Shown here in pieces: positions 17,110-24,816 of a stretch of DNA of 37,528 nucleotides. Each line of letters starts with the position of its first letter. Position 1 is the first letter of the stretch. The notes beneath the pieces were generated by a model. The model saw only the letters and a program-made list of their open reading frames with translations. It ran no database searches and was not told the DNA's origin. Origin of the DNA: an uncultured Collinsella sp. (GTDB lineage: Bacteria > Actinomycetota > Coriobacteriia > Coriobacteriales > Coriobacteriaceae); assembly GCA_902495355.1 (NCBI GenBank), contig CABUWV010000019.1:1-37528 (forward strand), written 5' to 3'. The translations under genes were made by a program, and so were the position numbers.

Positions 17110-18398
17110 TGGCTCGTTTTCCTCTTGTTTCCACGGCACCCGAGCCCGAGCGTGCCATTTTGGTTGGTGTTGAATGGCGCGACAATGCATGGCCGCTCGA
17201 TCGATCGCTTGACGAGCTGGATCGCCTTGCCCATACGGCTGGTGCCCGGTGCGTGGCGCGCTTGTCTCAGCGTTTGGTAAAGCCGTATCCTAAATCGTTT
17301 ATCGGTTCCGGTAAGGTTGAAGAGCTGTGCGGCCTGGTGCATCGCATGGATGCCGATGTTGTTATCTTTGACGACGACCTGACGCCCTCGCAGCAATCCT
17401 ATTTGGAGAAAGCCGTGGGCGAGCCGGTAAAGATTATCGATCGTACGGCACTTATCTTGGATATCTTTGGCCTGCATGCTCAGACGCGTGAGGGACGCCT
17501 ACAGGTACAGCTGGCACAGCTTCAATATCTGTTGCCTCGTCTGCGTGGCATGTGGAGCCATCTTGCCAAGGAGCAGACGCGCGGCGGCATCGGTTCGCGC
17601 TTTGGCCAGGGTGAAAGCCAGCTCGAGGTTGACCGTCGCTTGATTCGCAATAAGATTGCCGCGCTTCGTCGTGAGCTTAAGCAGGTTGAACAGCGTCGCG
17701 ATGTCCAGTCCAAGAGTCGCATTGAGTCACCGGCGTTTCGCGTCGCGTTAGCCGGTTATACCAATGCCGGTAAATCGACGTTGCTCAATCGCCTGACCGG
17801 CTCTACGGTACTTTCGCAGGACAAGCTGTTTGCTACGCTCGACCCGACGACGCGTTCGTATCACCTGCCCGGCGGTCGCGGCATGACTATCACCGATACC
17901 GTCGGCTTTATTCAAAAGCTGCCGCATGGTTTGGTCGATGCCTTTAAATCGACGCTGTCCGAGGTGTTGGGTGCCGATTTAATTCTCAAAGTTGTAGATG
18001 CGTCTGACGAGGACTATGAGCGACAGCTGGAGGCTGTCGACCGCGTGCTTGATGAGATCGGCGCTGGAGAGCGTTTAACGCTGACCGTATTCAATAAGAT
18101 CGATCTTTTGGATAGTGTTGATCGATTGAGCTTCCGTCGTCGCTATCCCGAGGCCGTTCTGTTCTCGGCCCAGACGGGCGAGGGACTCGACGATCTCGTC
18201 GACCGTATTGCTCGTGAGGCGGCTGCTACCGATGTGCTGCTCTCTGCTGATATCCCGTATCGTGAGGGCGCCCTCATCACGCTGGTGCATGAGCAGGGAA
18301 CCCTTTTGCACGAGGAATATCTTGAGGACGGCGTTCGTATTGTGGCGAAGCTGCCGGCCCGTATCGCGCCGCGGCTCGAGCGTTATCGCACCGAGTAG
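17109..18398 (+). CDS. hflX: GTPase HflX
   Basis: Ribosome-associated GTPase that splits stalled or stressed ribosomes. The 429-residue protein has the N-terminal HflX domain (ELCGLVHRMDADVVIFDD region), then a glycine-rich linker (EQTRGGIGSRFGQGE). The G domain has G1 GYTNAGKST (~216-224), the switch region TVGFIQKLPHGLVDAFKSTL, and NKID. It starts within the miaA stop. Its last 16 nt overlap tail-to-tail with the convergent acyltransferase gene and no terminator lies between them. Confidence 0.96.
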   Translation: MARFPLVSTAPEPERAILVGVEWRDNAWPLDRSLDELDRLAHTAGARCVARLSQRLVKPYPKSFIGSGKVEELCGLVHRMDADVVIFDDDLTPSQQSYLEKAVGEPVKIIDRTALILDIFGLHAQTREGRLQVQLAQLQYLLPRLRGMWSHLAKEQTRGGIGSRFGQGESQLEVDRRLIRNKIAALRRELKQVEQRRDVQSKSRIESPAFRVALAGYTNAGKSTLLNRLTGSTVLSQDKLFATLDPTTRSYHLPGGRGMTITDTVGFIQKLPHGLVDAFKSTLSEVLGADLILKVVDASDEDYERQLEAVDRVLDEIGAGERLTLTVFNKIDLLDSVDRLSFRRRYPEAVLFSAQTGEGLDDLVDRIAREAAATDVLLSADIPYREGALITLVHEQGTLLHEEYLEDGVRIVAKLPARIAPRLERYRTE

Positions 18399-19086
18399 GC
18401 GAGCTCCAAAATGCCCAGTATAATGGGCTGATGCAGCAGATAAAAGGGTAGTGCATAACGTCCAAGGCTGGCGAGCGCCGGCAGGGAGTTGGCGTAGGCC
18501 CAGCTAGGGACGGTCTTATCGATTCCCTGCGCTATATGTGCGGCGAAGTATCCTGCAAGATACATAAAGATAAACGGGATGATGGGGTAGTAATCACCTG
18601 AGACAAACCCAGGGCTCGGAAATCCCAGCCACGCCAGGTAGGGGACAGGGTAGATTGTTTTGGGGATGCTCCAGGTGAGGGCGAACATCACAAGGCATAG
18701 GGACATGCCCCATCTCGCTGATATCTTTTTAAGGACGGGATCGGTCAACGCCACGATGCCGGTACATGCGGCCATGCAGTAGATGATGCCAAAATTAACC
18801 GAATCGTCGACTGAGACAAGTGTTGTTGCCAGCCAGACGACGAGTGCTGCTAAGGCGTATTTGGCGGCACGTTTGATATTGTTGCGCGAAAGGGTGCACA
18901 TCCAACCCGCGATAAACAAGAATACCCAGCTGATGCTGGCGCGCCAGATGTCTTGAAAGACAGTCTGGGTAAACCAGGGCATATCCCAACCGTACAGGTA
19001 GGCGAGATCGTAGCAAGCGTGAAAACCTGCAATGAAATCATCGTAAACCCGCGGACGGTATCAAAGATGGTGATGCGTTTTTGCAT
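18383..19086 (-). pseudogene. Frameshifted membrane acyltransferase (DUF1624 / heparan-alpha-glucosaminide N-acetyltransferase-like)
   Basis: Multi-pass membrane protein resembling the DUF1624 acyltransferase family, with the N-terminal signature TIFDTVRGFTMIS and the C-terminal signature GRYALPFYLLHQPI. The first 18 codons are in one frame (start at 19086). The homologous continuation AGFHACYDLAYLYGWDMPW is in another frame beginning at about 19030, so one base appears missing near 19029-19035. The rest stays open to 18383. It starts on the lexA stop codon (1-nt overlap) and its 3' end overlaps hflX. Either the gene is broken or this is a sequencing error; downstream conservation of the frame favours a recent event or an error. 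Confidence 0.75.
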
Positions 19087-19730
19087 TACGAGAACCGGCG
19101 CATCAAGCCGACGACTTTGCCCAAAATAACGGGATTTGTTGCATAGATAGGCTCCATGGTGTCATTCTCAGGCTGTAGGCGTACGCGTCCCTGCTCCTTG
19201 TAGAACGTCTTGACGGTCGCTGAACCATCAATCATGGCCACGACGATTTCGCCGTTCATGGCACTCTTTTGTTCACGGACGATGATGTAATCGCCATTGA
19301 AGATGCCGACATTGATCATTGAGCTCCCATGCACCTCAAGCATAAAGGAACCCTGATCAGTGGCGATTTCGGTCGGGATAGTAAAAGTGTCTTCGATATT
19401 CTGCTCGGCCAGAATGGGAATCCCAGCCGCGACGCGACCAACGAGCGGTAGCGAGACCGTTCCGCGAGGTGCGGTGGGCTCGTCAGATTTAGAAATTGAG
19501 ACAGAGGAGCCGTCCTCGTTAAAGAGTTCCAGGGCGCGCGGTTTGGTGGCATCGCGCTTGAGCAGCCCGCGCGCCTCCAAGGCAGATAAGTGGGCGTGCA
19601 CGGTGCTGGGGGAGGAAAGGCCCACGGCAGATGCCATCTCGCGCACACTGGGCGGATAACCCTTCTCCTGCTGATATTCCTTGATGAAGTCGTAAATTTG
19701 CTGCTGACGCTTGGTAATTTTGCGAGCCAT
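19086..19730 (-). CDS. lexA: SOS repressor LexA
   Basis: Master repressor of the SOS regulon, 214 residues. The N-terminal winged helix includes YPPSVREMASAVGL and STVHAHLSALEARG. The self-cleavage site is Ala102-Gly103 (VAAGIP), with the catalytic pair Ser137 (GSSM) and Lys174 (ATVKTF) of the S24 peptidase domain. The start at MARKITKRQQQ is chosen because AGAGGA lies about 8 nt upstream; longer in-frame starts would run into the operators. The gene is divergent from the LysM/nrdR/dut row and faces three LexA-type boxes, so it should autoregulate. Its stop overlaps the acyltransferase start. Confidence 0.97.
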   Translation of the reverse strand: MARKITKRQQQIYDFIKEYQQEKGYPPSVREMASAVGLSSPSTVHAHLSALEARGLLKRDATKPRALELFNEDGSSVSISKSDEPTAPRGTVSLPLVGRVAAGIPILAEQNIEDTFTIPTEIATDQGSFMLEVHGSSMINVGIFNGDYIIVREQKSAMNGEIVVAMIDGSATVKTFYKEQGRVRLQPENDTMEPIYATNPVILGKVVGLMRRFS

Positions 19731-19753
19731 CAGGGCATCCTCTCTACCCATGT

Positions 19754-19823
19754 CAAACAAATGTTCGAATTTTGCTTGACAGGAACAACTGTTCGAAGAT
19801 AATAATAACCGAACATTCGTTCT
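19754..19823. promoter_or_regulatory. Triple LexA box array between lexA and the LysM gene
   Basis: Three GAAC-N4-GTTC-type dyads start at 19754 (CAAACAAATGTTCG, one arm imperfect), 19782 (GGAACAACTGTTCG) and 19810 (CGAACATTCGTTCT). The spacing is exactly 28 bp both times. The middle box lies within the spacer of the plus-strand promoter. They can serve lexA and the divergent LysM gene together. Confidence 0.88.
19776..19803 (+). promoter_or_regulatory. Promoter of the LysM/DivS-like gene
   Basis: -35 TTGACA (19776-19781), then 16 bp, then -10 GATAAT (19798-19803); a 17- or 18-bp spacing to nearby A/T-rich hexamers is also possible. The middle SOS box (19782-19795) fills the spacer, predicting LexA repression. 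Confidence 0.75.
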
Positions 19824-19890
19824 CGCGCTAGACATTTTTGTCCGCGCGGCTTGATAAAACTGTTCTCAGCAAAACACGCGAGAGGAGAAC

Positions 19891-20343
19891 ATGATGAACG
19901 CAACGAATATGGTCCAGGGAAACCTTGCCCTTAAACTCGAGACGCCTGCAGAACCCACTTTTACGGTTGTTCAGGGTGGCCGCTCCGGCTTTCAGCCTTT
20001 GACCGTAAAGTCTGCTCGCAATCAGCAGGCTGTAGTTGCGCCGGCCCGCGTTGCCCTGAAGGTTCCGACGATTGTCGCCGTTGCCGTTGCGCTTACGCTC
20101 TTCGTTGTCCTCGCTACGTCGGTCTTTAGCGCTCGTCACGCCGCGTATGCCGAGTCCGTTTCCAACGTTACCTACGAGACTATTCGCGTTCAGCCTGGTG
20201 ATTCTCTTTGGTCGCTTGCCGAGGAATATCCTATCGAAGGCCTTTCCACGCAAGAGACTTCCGACATGATCCGTAACGTCAATCATCTGGAGCATGGTTC
20301 GCTCGCCGCCGGTGCGCATCTTAAGGTTCCTGCTCGTTCGTAA
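19891..20343 (+). CDS. SOS-controlled membrane LysM protein, YneA/DivS-like cell division suppressor
   Basis: Bitopic protein of 150 residues: a cytosolic N-terminus of ~55 residues, one membrane helix (~58-80), and an extracellular LysM domain (~97-149, with VQPGDSLWSLAEEYPIEG and ending LKVPARS). LysM binds peptidoglycan. The position divergent from lexA, behind LexA boxes and before nrdR, is the same as that of yneA in Bacillus, divS in Corynebacterium and Rv2719c in mycobacteria, whose products delay division or act on the wall after DNA damage. I infer the same role; sequence similarity beyond the architecture is not proven. AGAGGAG precedes ATG 19891 and the in-frame ATG 19894; the latter has slightly better spacing. 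Confidence 0.82.
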   Translation: MMNATNMVQGNLALKLETPAEPTFTVVQGGRSGFQPLTVKSARNQQAVVAPARVALKVPTIVAVAVALTLFVVLATSVFSARHAAYAESVSNVTYETIRVQPGDSLWSLAEEYPIEGLSTQETSDMIRNVNHLEHGSLAAGAHLKVPARS

Positions 20344-20356
20344 TCATTATCGCGCT

Positions 20357-20400
20357 GCGCATGGTACCCTTGTTATCGTTTAAGAGGAGGTACCATGCGC
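20357..20400 (+). promoter_or_regulatory. Inverted repeat sequestering the nrdR start
   Basis: GCGCATGGTACC (20357-20368) and GGTACCATGCGC (20389-20400) form a perfect 12-bp inverted repeat with a 20-nt loop. The right arm contains the nrdR ATG (20395-20397) and the last GG of its ribosome binding site, and the rest of AAGAGGAGG is in the loop. As RNA this hairpin should limit nrdR translation initiation. Confidence 0.8.
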
Positions 20401-20838
20401 TGTCCCAAATGTGGCAAGGCACATACCCGCGTCGTTGATTCCCGTATGCAGGAGTCAAATAACACCATTAAGCGCCGTCGCGAATGTTGTTCGTGTAACT
20501 ATCGCTTTACAACGTTTGAGCGATGCGAAGACCCAATCGAGGTCATTAAGTCAGACGGAACCAAGCAGCGGTTCGATCGCAATAAGCTGCTCGTCGGCTT
20601 GATGCGCGCCACCATCAAGCGTGATATCGATACTAAGAAGCTCAATGAGATTATCGACGACATCGAGGTCGAGCTGCGCTCTCGCACGCTGACGGCCGTC
20701 ACGTCCCATGAGTTGGGTGACATGGTGCTCAAGCGCTTGGCCAAGATCGACAAGGTGGCCTACATCCGCTTTGCCTCGGTCTACCGCGATTTCAAAGACG
20801 TCGATGAGTTTCTGCAAGAGCTCGACAAGCTAAGGTGA
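20395..20838 (+). CDS. nrdR: Transcriptional repressor NrdR
   Basis: Zinc-ribbon/ATP-cone regulator of ribonucleotide reductase genes, 147 residues, the normal length. Zinc ligands are Cys3, Cys6, Cys31 and Cys34 (RCPKCGK and CCSCNYRF). The ATP-cone begins at IEVIKSDGTKQRFDRNKLL, and the C-terminal RFASVYRDFKDVDEFLQEL motif is present. It senses dATP/ATP to shut off dNTP synthesis genes. It follows the SOS LysM gene and precedes dut by 4 nt, so dNTP supply and dUTP removal may be co-expressed. Its start codon is buried in a perfect inverted repeat. Confidence 0.97.
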   Translation: MRCPKCGKAHTRVVDSRMQESNNTIKRRRECCSCNYRFTTFERCEDPIEVIKSDGTKQRFDRNKLLVGLMRATIKRDIDTKKLNEIIDDIEVELRSRTLTAVTSHELGDMVLKRLAKIDKVAYIRFASVYRDFKDVDEFLQELDKLR

Positions 20839-20842
20839 TTCC

Positions 20843-21286
20843 ATGTCCAACATTACCGTCAACATAAAGCGTCTCGACCCCACCGTCGAGCTTCCCAAAT
20901 ACGCCCATCCCACCGATGCCGGCTTGGATTTGCGCTCCAACGAGGACTGCGTCCTGAAGCCCTTCGAACGCCGTCTGGTCTCTACTGGGCTGGCCATCGC
21001 CTTGCCCGATGGCTACGCCGGCTTCGTCCAGCCCCGCAGCGGCTTGGCCATCAAGCAGGGCCTGTCTATAGTTAACACGCCGGGCCTCATCGACGCCCAC
21101 TACCGAGGAGAACTCAAGGTTATCCTCATCAACCTGGACCCCTCCAACAACATCCAAATCAACAAAGGCGACCGCATAGCCCAACTCGTCATCCAAGAAG
21201 TCCCCACGGTCAACCTCATAGAGGTAGACGAACTAGACAAAACCGACCGAGGCAACGGAGGCTTCGGCTCCAGCGGCGTCGCCTAG
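20843..21286 (+). CDS. dut: dUTP diphosphatase
   Basis: Trimeric dUTPase converting dUTP to dUMP, preventing uracil incorporation and feeding dTMP synthesis. The 147-residue protein has motif I TDAGLDLRS, motif III PRSGLAIKQG, the substrate loop LIDAHYRGELKV, motif IV GDRIAQLVI, and the C-terminal glycine-rich arm RGNGGFGSSG. It starts 4 nt after nrdR with AGGTG as the ribosome binding site. Codon choice near the 3' end (ATA, AAC, CAA) is less biased than in neighbouring genes. It ends 16 nt before a large palindromic element. Confidence 0.97.
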   Translation: MSNITVNIKRLDPTVELPKYAHPTDAGLDLRSNEDCVLKPFERRLVSTGLAIALPDGYAGFVQPRSGLAIKQGLSIVNTPGLIDAHYRGELKVILINLDPSNNIQINKGDRIAQLVIQEVPTVNLIEVDELDKTDRGNGGFGSSGVA

Positions 21287-21302
21287 GGGTACTCGTATCC
21301 CT

Positions 21303-21405
21303 CCCGCCCGGGGCTTACCTATATCATTCCATGCTCAAACATTCTCGCGTCGCTTCGCTCGCTGCGAAACTGCGCGTGGAACGATATAGGTAAGCCCCGG
21401 GCGGG
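21303..21405. repeat. Palindromic element copy 1
   Basis: Perfect 23-bp inverted arms (21303-21325 and 21383-21405), then an A-C mismatch, then 8 more pairs (21327-21334 with 21374-21381, one G-T). The apex contains ATTCTCGCG and GCGAAACTGC. It begins 16 nt after dut. The apex is the reverse complement of that in copy 2, with 9 extra bases. It may act as a bidirectional terminator and looks like a dispersed repeat. Confidence 0.85.
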
Positions 21406-21438
21406 CGGCTACTCGCTTGAAACAATATTTACTTTTCT

Positions 21439-21487
21439 AGTAAGTCGATGCGATAAAGGGACGCCTCCTTTGTCGCATCGACTTACT
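21439..21487. terminator. Bidirectional hairpin terminator
   Basis: 21-bp stem (21439-21459 with 21467-21487, one G-T pair, otherwise perfect) with loop GACGCCT. It is flanked by A/T-rich tracts on both sides (TATTTATATTTT to the right). It lies between two convergent genes and fits a shared terminator for dut and the glycosyltransferase. Confidence 0.8.
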
Positions 21488-21563
21488 GTATTTATATTTT
21501 CTGGTTCCCCTTTTCAGATTCTACTGGTGGGGAATCTGGTATAGCCGCTAGTACGTTAACGCA

Positions 21564-21667
21564 GCTTACCTGTGGGAGGCCCCTATATATCGTCCCACGC
21601 GCAGTTTCGCAGCGCAGCGAGAATGTTTGAGCATGGGATGATATATAGGGGCCTCCCACAGGTAAGC
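21564..21667. repeat. Palindromic element copy 2
   Basis: Perfect 28-bp inverted arms (21564-21591 and 21640-21667), then further pairing 21592-21600 with 21631-21639, with one G-T and one C-A. The apex shares CACGCGCAGTTTCGCAGCG and AGCGAGAATGTTTGAGCATGG with the reverse complement of copy 1. A T-A pair in copy 1 is C-G here (TTCCA/TGGAA versus TCCCA/TGGGA), so the stem is conserved by compensatory change. It ends 13 nt before the glycosyltransferase stop. Confidence 0.85.
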
Positions 21668-21680
21668 GGACAGTCCAATG

Positions 21681-22982
21681 CTAGCGGATATGCGCGGGTT
21701 TTCCGCCCCAGTAGAAGCGGCAGAAGGCTCGTTTGCGCTTTTGGGGTTTGCCTACGAGCTCCATGGTTGCGATGGCTATATCTTCGGCTGCGTGGGGGCG
21801 GCGTAGTACTTCGCCGTTGATGAGTAGGGCTTTGAGTGATTCGGGATGATCGTGCAGATGGCGCAGGGTTACGATGAGTTCTCGTGCGGTGGTGACATGC
21901 ATGCTGGCGCCCATTCCGGTGAGCATGGTGGTGTTGGCCTTTTCTTGACCATATGATTTGCCCAGCAGGATCATCGGCAGATGCGCGCATAGGCATTCGG
22001 TGACGGTGAGTCCGCCCGATTTGAGGATTGCCAGGTCGCAGCCGTGCATGAGGGCTGCCATATCGTCCACGTAGTCCAGAACCGTGACGTTTTCGAGCTT
22101 CATGGCGTCGAAGAGCGTCTTGAGGCGGGTGGCGTATTCCTCATCCTTGCCCGGCAAAAAGACAAAGTGCATGTCCTCGAAGCTGCGCAGGAAGGGGAGT
22201 GTGCGGTCCATCTCCGCGCGAAAGCGAACGTACGGTTGAGGCAAACTGGCACCGGCCATCACCAACACAACGGTCTTGTCAGCGGGGAGATTGAACTTCT
22301 CGAGTTCTTCCTCGCGATTGTAGTCCGTATCAAACCCGGCGCGAATGGGGATGCCTGTAATGCGGATTTTGGTCTCGGGAACTTTACGGGGGCGAAGTGT
22401 CTCGGCCATAAATTCGTTGGCTACGCAGAACAGATCGGTGTCCTTGTGGGGCCAAAAGCCTTCGACTTCATAGTCTGTTGGTACGCAGATGACGGGATAA
22501 TCGATACCCGTGATGACGCGGGCACCCACAGCGACGTTGGCCGCCGTGATGTGTGTTGCGACCACGGCTATGGGCCTGCGGGTGCGGACATATTCGTTGA
22601 AGGCAGGGAACATAATACGTGACCATGCCGTGCCTCCGCCCCAGAGCAGATGTCCCGTAAACGTGTATCGCCAGGTTAGGTCATATATGGGACGCGTGGC
22701 GCCGGTAAACGAAGCTGCTGTTTTATTACCATCGAACCTAATACGTCCAAAATCGAGGATATCCAGGACTTCGATCTCAACATCCTCAGGGATTCCCTTG
22801 GTGCCGCTGATAAGGTCAAATGCTTGTGCAATCGCGTTGGCGGCGGCTTTGTGGCCCGATCCAACCGATGCGTGCACGATGGTTACTAGGGGTTTTTGTG
22901 CAGGTGAAACGGTCATTTGCTCCGGTTGGGGAGTAGCTTGCATGGGCAGGGGAGCGCTATTGCTCGTCTGCATTTGATCCAT
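21681..22982 (-). CDS. MGDG synthase/UgtP-like glycosyltransferase
   Basis: GT28-type glycosyltransferase of 433 residues. After a Gln/Pro-rich N-terminus comes the MGDG-synthase N-terminal domain, with HASVGSGHKAAANAIAQAF near residue 35, then the C-terminal nucleotide-sugar-binding half with ILKSGGLTVTECLCAHLPMI and the later GKSYGQEKAN. The family moves glucose or galactose from UDP-sugar to diacylglycerol at the inner membrane face, making glycolipids and lipoteichoic acid anchors; the exact sugar and acceptor cannot be read here. The start at 22982 is supported by AAGGGGAG 6 nt upstream; the frame is open further but without a ribosome binding site. It is divergent from trxB. Confidence 0.87.
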   Translation of the reverse strand: MDQMQTSNSAPLPMQATPQPEQMTVSPAQKPLVTIVHASVGSGHKAAANAIAQAFDLISGTKGIPEDVEIEVLDILDFGRIRFDGNKTAASFTGATRPIYDLTWRYTFTGHLLWGGGTAWSRIMFPAFNEYVRTRRPIAVVATHITAANVAVGARVITGIDYPVICVPTDYEVEGFWPHKDTDLFCVANEFMAETLRPRKVPETKIRITGIPIRAGFDTDYNREEELEKFNLPADKTVVLVMAGASLPQPYVRFRAEMDRTLPFLRSFEDMHFVFLPGKDEEYATRLKTLFDAMKLENVTVLDYVDDMAALMHGCDLAILKSGGLTVTECLCAHLPMILLGKSYGQEKANTTMLTGMGASMHVTTARELIVTLRHLHDHPESLKALLINGEVLRRPHAAEDIAIATMELVGKPQKRKRAFCRFYWGGKPAHIR

Positions 22983-23099
22983 CGATAACTCCCCTTCAGC
23001 TTTGTTACGCGATTTATCATTGTAGTGCATGAGTGTCATGTTCACGTAAATTTGGGTATGAGCGCAAAGAACGCCAATCTTTCGACAGGAGGTCTCTTC

Positions 23100-24038
23100 A
23101 TGACTACCCATCAGCCGATCGATGTTGCTATTATCGGCGGCGGCCCTGCGGGCTATGCTGCAGCCATTTACGCGGCGCGCGCCAACCTAACGACGACCGT
23201 GATTGAGCAGGGCATGTCGGGAGGACAGATCGCCACAACCAATGAGGTCGAGAACTATCCGGGCATTCCGCTACTGAGCGGCGCTGAACTCGGTGAGCGA
23301 TTCCAACAACATGCAGAAGGCCTAGGGGCTCAGGTTGAATGGAGCATGGTGACGGGTGTCGATTACGATGCCGGCTCCAAATTGTTTACCGTTCATCACG
23401 ATGTTGGTGATACGACGGCTAGGAGTGTTATCGCTTGCATGGGTGCCACGCCGCGTCCGGCAGGTTTCGCTGGCGAGGATACGTATCGCGGTCGTGGCGT
23501 TTCGTATTGCGCGACGTGTGACGGCATGTTCTTCCGTGGCAAACAGGTCTTTGTAATCGGTGGTGGCAATTCGGCATGCGAGGAAGCTCTGTTCTTGTCA
23601 GAAATCGCCAGCAGCGTGACCATCGTTTTGCGCCGCGATCAGTTCCGTGCCCCCGATGGTGTGGTTCAAAAAGTTCTTGCAAAAGATAATATTTCAGTTA
23701 GGTACCAAACTAGTATTGTGGAGCTCTCGGGCGAAGCCATGCCAACGACGATTACCTTTAAGGACAATGCATCCGGTGAGACTCATACCGATTCATTTGA
23801 GCCCGGCTCGTTTGGTATCTTTGTCTTTACCGGGACGCAACCCCATACCGAGCTTGTTGAGCATCTAGTCGATCTGGCGCCTGATGGCGGCATTCTGACT
23901 GATGAATCCATGGCGACCCGCACGCCAGGTCTATTTGCCGCTGGCGACATCCGTTCCAAGCTTTTACGTCAGGTTGTGACCGCCGTTTCTGATGGAGCCA
24001 TAGCGGCAACCAGAGCATACGCATTTCTCCACGGATAA
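23100..24038 (+). CDS. trxB: Thioredoxin-disulfide reductase
   Basis: FAD/NADPH flavoenzyme reducing thioredoxin, 312 residues. The FAD-binding GGGPAGYAAA is at ~13-22, the redox pair Cys137-Ala-Thr-Cys140 lies in SYCATCDG, and the NADPH-binding GGGNSACEEA is at ~154-163. The C-terminal FAD motif is GLFAAGDIR. The start is set by AGGAGG (23087-23092) 7 nt upstream and by the family N-terminus. No thioredoxin gene is adjacent. It is closed by a strong hairpin at 24079-24121. Confidence 0.95.
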   Translation: MTTHQPIDVAIIGGGPAGYAAAIYAARANLTTTVIEQGMSGGQIATTNEVENYPGIPLLSGAELGERFQQHAEGLGAQVEWSMVTGVDYDAGSKLFTVHHDVGDTTARSVIACMGATPRPAGFAGEDTYRGRGVSYCATCDGMFFRGKQVFVIGGGNSACEEALFLSEIASSVTIVLRRDQFRAPDGVVQKVLAKDNISVRYQTSIVELSGEAMPTTITFKDNASGETHTDSFEPGSFGIFVFTGTQPHTELVEHLVDLAPDGGILTDESMATRTPGLFAAGDIRSKLLRQVVTAVSDGAIAATRAYAFLHG

Positions 24039-24078
24039 GTACGATAATATATCTTATGTAAGGTTGTTGTCTTTTAAC

Positions 24079-24121
24079 AAAGTGGTTGGACGGTGTATCA
24101 ATGTGCTGTCCAACCACTTTT
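24079..24121 (+). terminator. Terminator after trxB
   Basis: Perfect 13-bp stem AAAGTGGTTGGAC / GTCCAACCACTTT (24079-24091 and 24108-24120) with a 16-nt loop, followed by TTACTTT. The A-rich left and T-rich right edges make a standard intrinsic terminator. Confidence 0.85.
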
Positions 24122-24128
24122 ACTTTCC

Positions 24129-24168
24129 GGTTATATAGTATGCAAAACTAGATAACCTAGAATACAAT
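24129..24168 (+). promoter_or_regulatory. Operator palindrome and promoter of the DUF1836 gene
   Basis: Inverted repeat 24129-24157 with arms GGTTATaTAGT and ACTAgATAACC (one mismatch) around ATGCAAA. A -10 TACAAT is at 24163-24168, and its -35 position falls inside the palindrome with a poor hexamer. The core TAGTATkCAAAACTA recurs in the degV promoter, so this is probably the binding site of a shared regulator, possibly the DUF1836 protein itself. Confidence 0.72.
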
Positions 24169-24192
24169 ATAGCTAATGAACGGAGGATCCTT

Positions 24193-24804
24193 ATGAACCA
24201 CGCCAAACGCGTTATCCCGATGTCCGATTCGTCGGTCAGCATTAAGCCTGAGGATATTCAGCCCACTGTGCTGCCCGATGCATTTATTCAGTCCGATATC
24301 GTGCGCAAACTCAATACGTTGAGTCTGCCGCGCTATGACCAGTTGCCCAATGTGACACTCTACCGCGACCAGGTTATTGAGTATGTTGCGCTTTGGATGG
24401 AGCCGCTGTCCATTTGCGTTGAGCAGCCTATCATTACGCCATCGATGATCAATAACTACGTAAAGGTCGGCCTAGTGCCTGCTCCGGTCAAAAAGCAATA
24501 TGGCCGCGAGCAGATTGCCCGCCTGATCGCTATCTGCATCTTTAAGCAGGTGCTACCTATTGCTGCGGTGCAGGCACTCTTTAACATTCAGCGTTTGAGC
24601 TACGATGCCCCGACGGCCTTTGATTATGTGGTCGATCAGCTCGAGGCATCGATTCGTGCGGCGTTTTCCGTCGAGCAGACTCCCGTGCCCGATACGGCGC
24701 ATCAGGTAACGCGTGAGTCGCTGCTTGTGCGTAGCGCGGTATCGTCCTTCGTTTCGAAGGCTTACTTGATGAGCTATCTCAAGTTCAACGGGTTTAATAG
24801 CTAG
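24193..24804 (+). CDS. DUF1836 family putative transcriptional regulator
   Basis: Protein of 203 residues whose centre matches the DUF1836 family, a MerR-like winged-helix group. The core is ITPSMINNYVKVGLVPAPVK followed by KQYGREQIARLIAICIFKQVLPI, a DNA-binding helix-turn-wing and first helices. The C-terminal half is helical and could dimerise or bind a ligand. The family's targets are not established to my knowledge. ATG 24193 follows CGGAGGA by about 6 nt. Its promoter contains a palindrome nearly identical to that in front of degV, whose gene is convergent and shares a terminator with it. I infer it controls itself and degV. Confidence 0.8.
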   Translation: MNHAKRVIPMSDSSVSIKPEDIQPTVLPDAFIQSDIVRKLNTLSLPRYDQLPNVTLYRDQVIEYVALWMEPLSICVEQPIITPSMINNYVKVGLVPAPVKKQYGREQIARLIAICIFKQVLPIAAVQALFNIQRLSYDAPTAFDYVVDQLEASIRAAFSVEQTPVPDTAHQVTRESLLVRSAVSSFVSKAYLMSYLKFNGFNS

Positions 24805-24816
24805 CCGACGTATAAA

